Of a stretch of DNA of 53,270 bases, positions 53,266 through 53,270 are shown piece after piece (position 1 is the stretch's first letter; the number at the start of each line of letters is the position of its first letter). The DNA is from Nitrospira sp. (GTDB lineage: Bacteria > Nitrospirota > Nitrospiria > Nitrospirales > Nitrospiraceae): the NCBI GenBank assembly GCA_019636815.1, contig JAHBWT010000018.1, forward strand, positions 1 through 53,270, in the 5' to 3' direction. Made by a program: the position numbers and the translations under genes. The notes below the pieces were generated by a model. The model was not told the origin of the DNA. It ran no database searches and was given only the letters and a program-made list of their open reading frames with translations.

Positions 53266-53270
53266 GAGAA

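Overview
The window looks like a chromosomal segment of a Gram-negative bacterium of roughly 55-57% GC, most likely a Nitrospira-like member of the Nitrospirota. This placement is inference from the overall flavour of the core proteins (F1 ATPase, GpsA, RsmA, TruD, AnmK) and from the many exported, lipoprotein and outer-membrane proteins. No rRNA, tRNA or other phylogenetic marker is present to prove it. About 60 complete protein genes, one gene fragment and several pseudogenes can be supported. No CRISPR array or RNA gene was recognised.

Positions 1-6850 are an accessory island. It holds five type II toxin-antitoxin modules, all on the + strand: a ParE/RelE pair (243-724), a Phd/PIN pair (858-1531), a HigB/HigA pair (3541-4162), a VapB/VapC pair (4478-5073) and an AbrB-type antitoxin with a Doc toxin (5372-5989). 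It also holds a transposase remnant (about 1775-1912), an unrecognised AT-richer minus-strand gene (2056-2946), two copies of a ~185-bp repeat bracketing HigBA, and an IS5-type insertion sequence with perfect 16-bp ends and a frameshifted transposase (6014-6846). Three modules have clear palindromic operators over their promoters.

Positions 6887-26354 are core-like. They carry an AsmA-family protein with an internal tandem duplication, a DUF481 outer-membrane protein, MscL, a HEAT-repeat protein, the F1 part of the ATP synthase (atpHAGDC, with no F0 genes), an RluD-type pseudouridine synthase, small proteins (zinc ribbon, GNAT, lipoprotein), two divergent paralogous outer-membrane barrels around a 16-bp palindrome, a zinc/manganese ABC importer (znuA-C-B), anmK, a DUF2726 protein and a CpoB/YbgF-like protein.

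Positions 26576-38347 carry a response-regulator diguanylate cyclase, a small lipoprotein, and a two-gene proton-channel module that resembles the ZorA/ZorB pair of Zorya phage defence but has no effector gene beside it. A tightly overlapping minus-strand operon follows (LarC-like fragment, CaCA antiporter, pdxA, a small gene, rsmA), then a Tat-like exported protein, gpsA, an outer-membrane barrel, a zinc-ribbon membrane protein and an amidinotransferase-fold hydrolase.

Positions 38490-53265 hold truD, a metallophosphoesterase, a membrane HEAT protein, a metallo-beta-lactamase-fold hydrolase, a SirB1-like protein, a Lon-N-domain protein with an ABC-2 exporter, a CrtC/AttH-like lipocalin protein, a decayed methyltransferase, a small secreted protein with three Cys-pair repeats, a BNR-propeller lipoprotein, a phospholipid-type methyltransferase and a glyoxalase-fold protein. 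The most interesting items are the orphan ZorAB-like pair, the repeat-bracketed toxin-antitoxin cluster, and the triple Cys-repeat protein.
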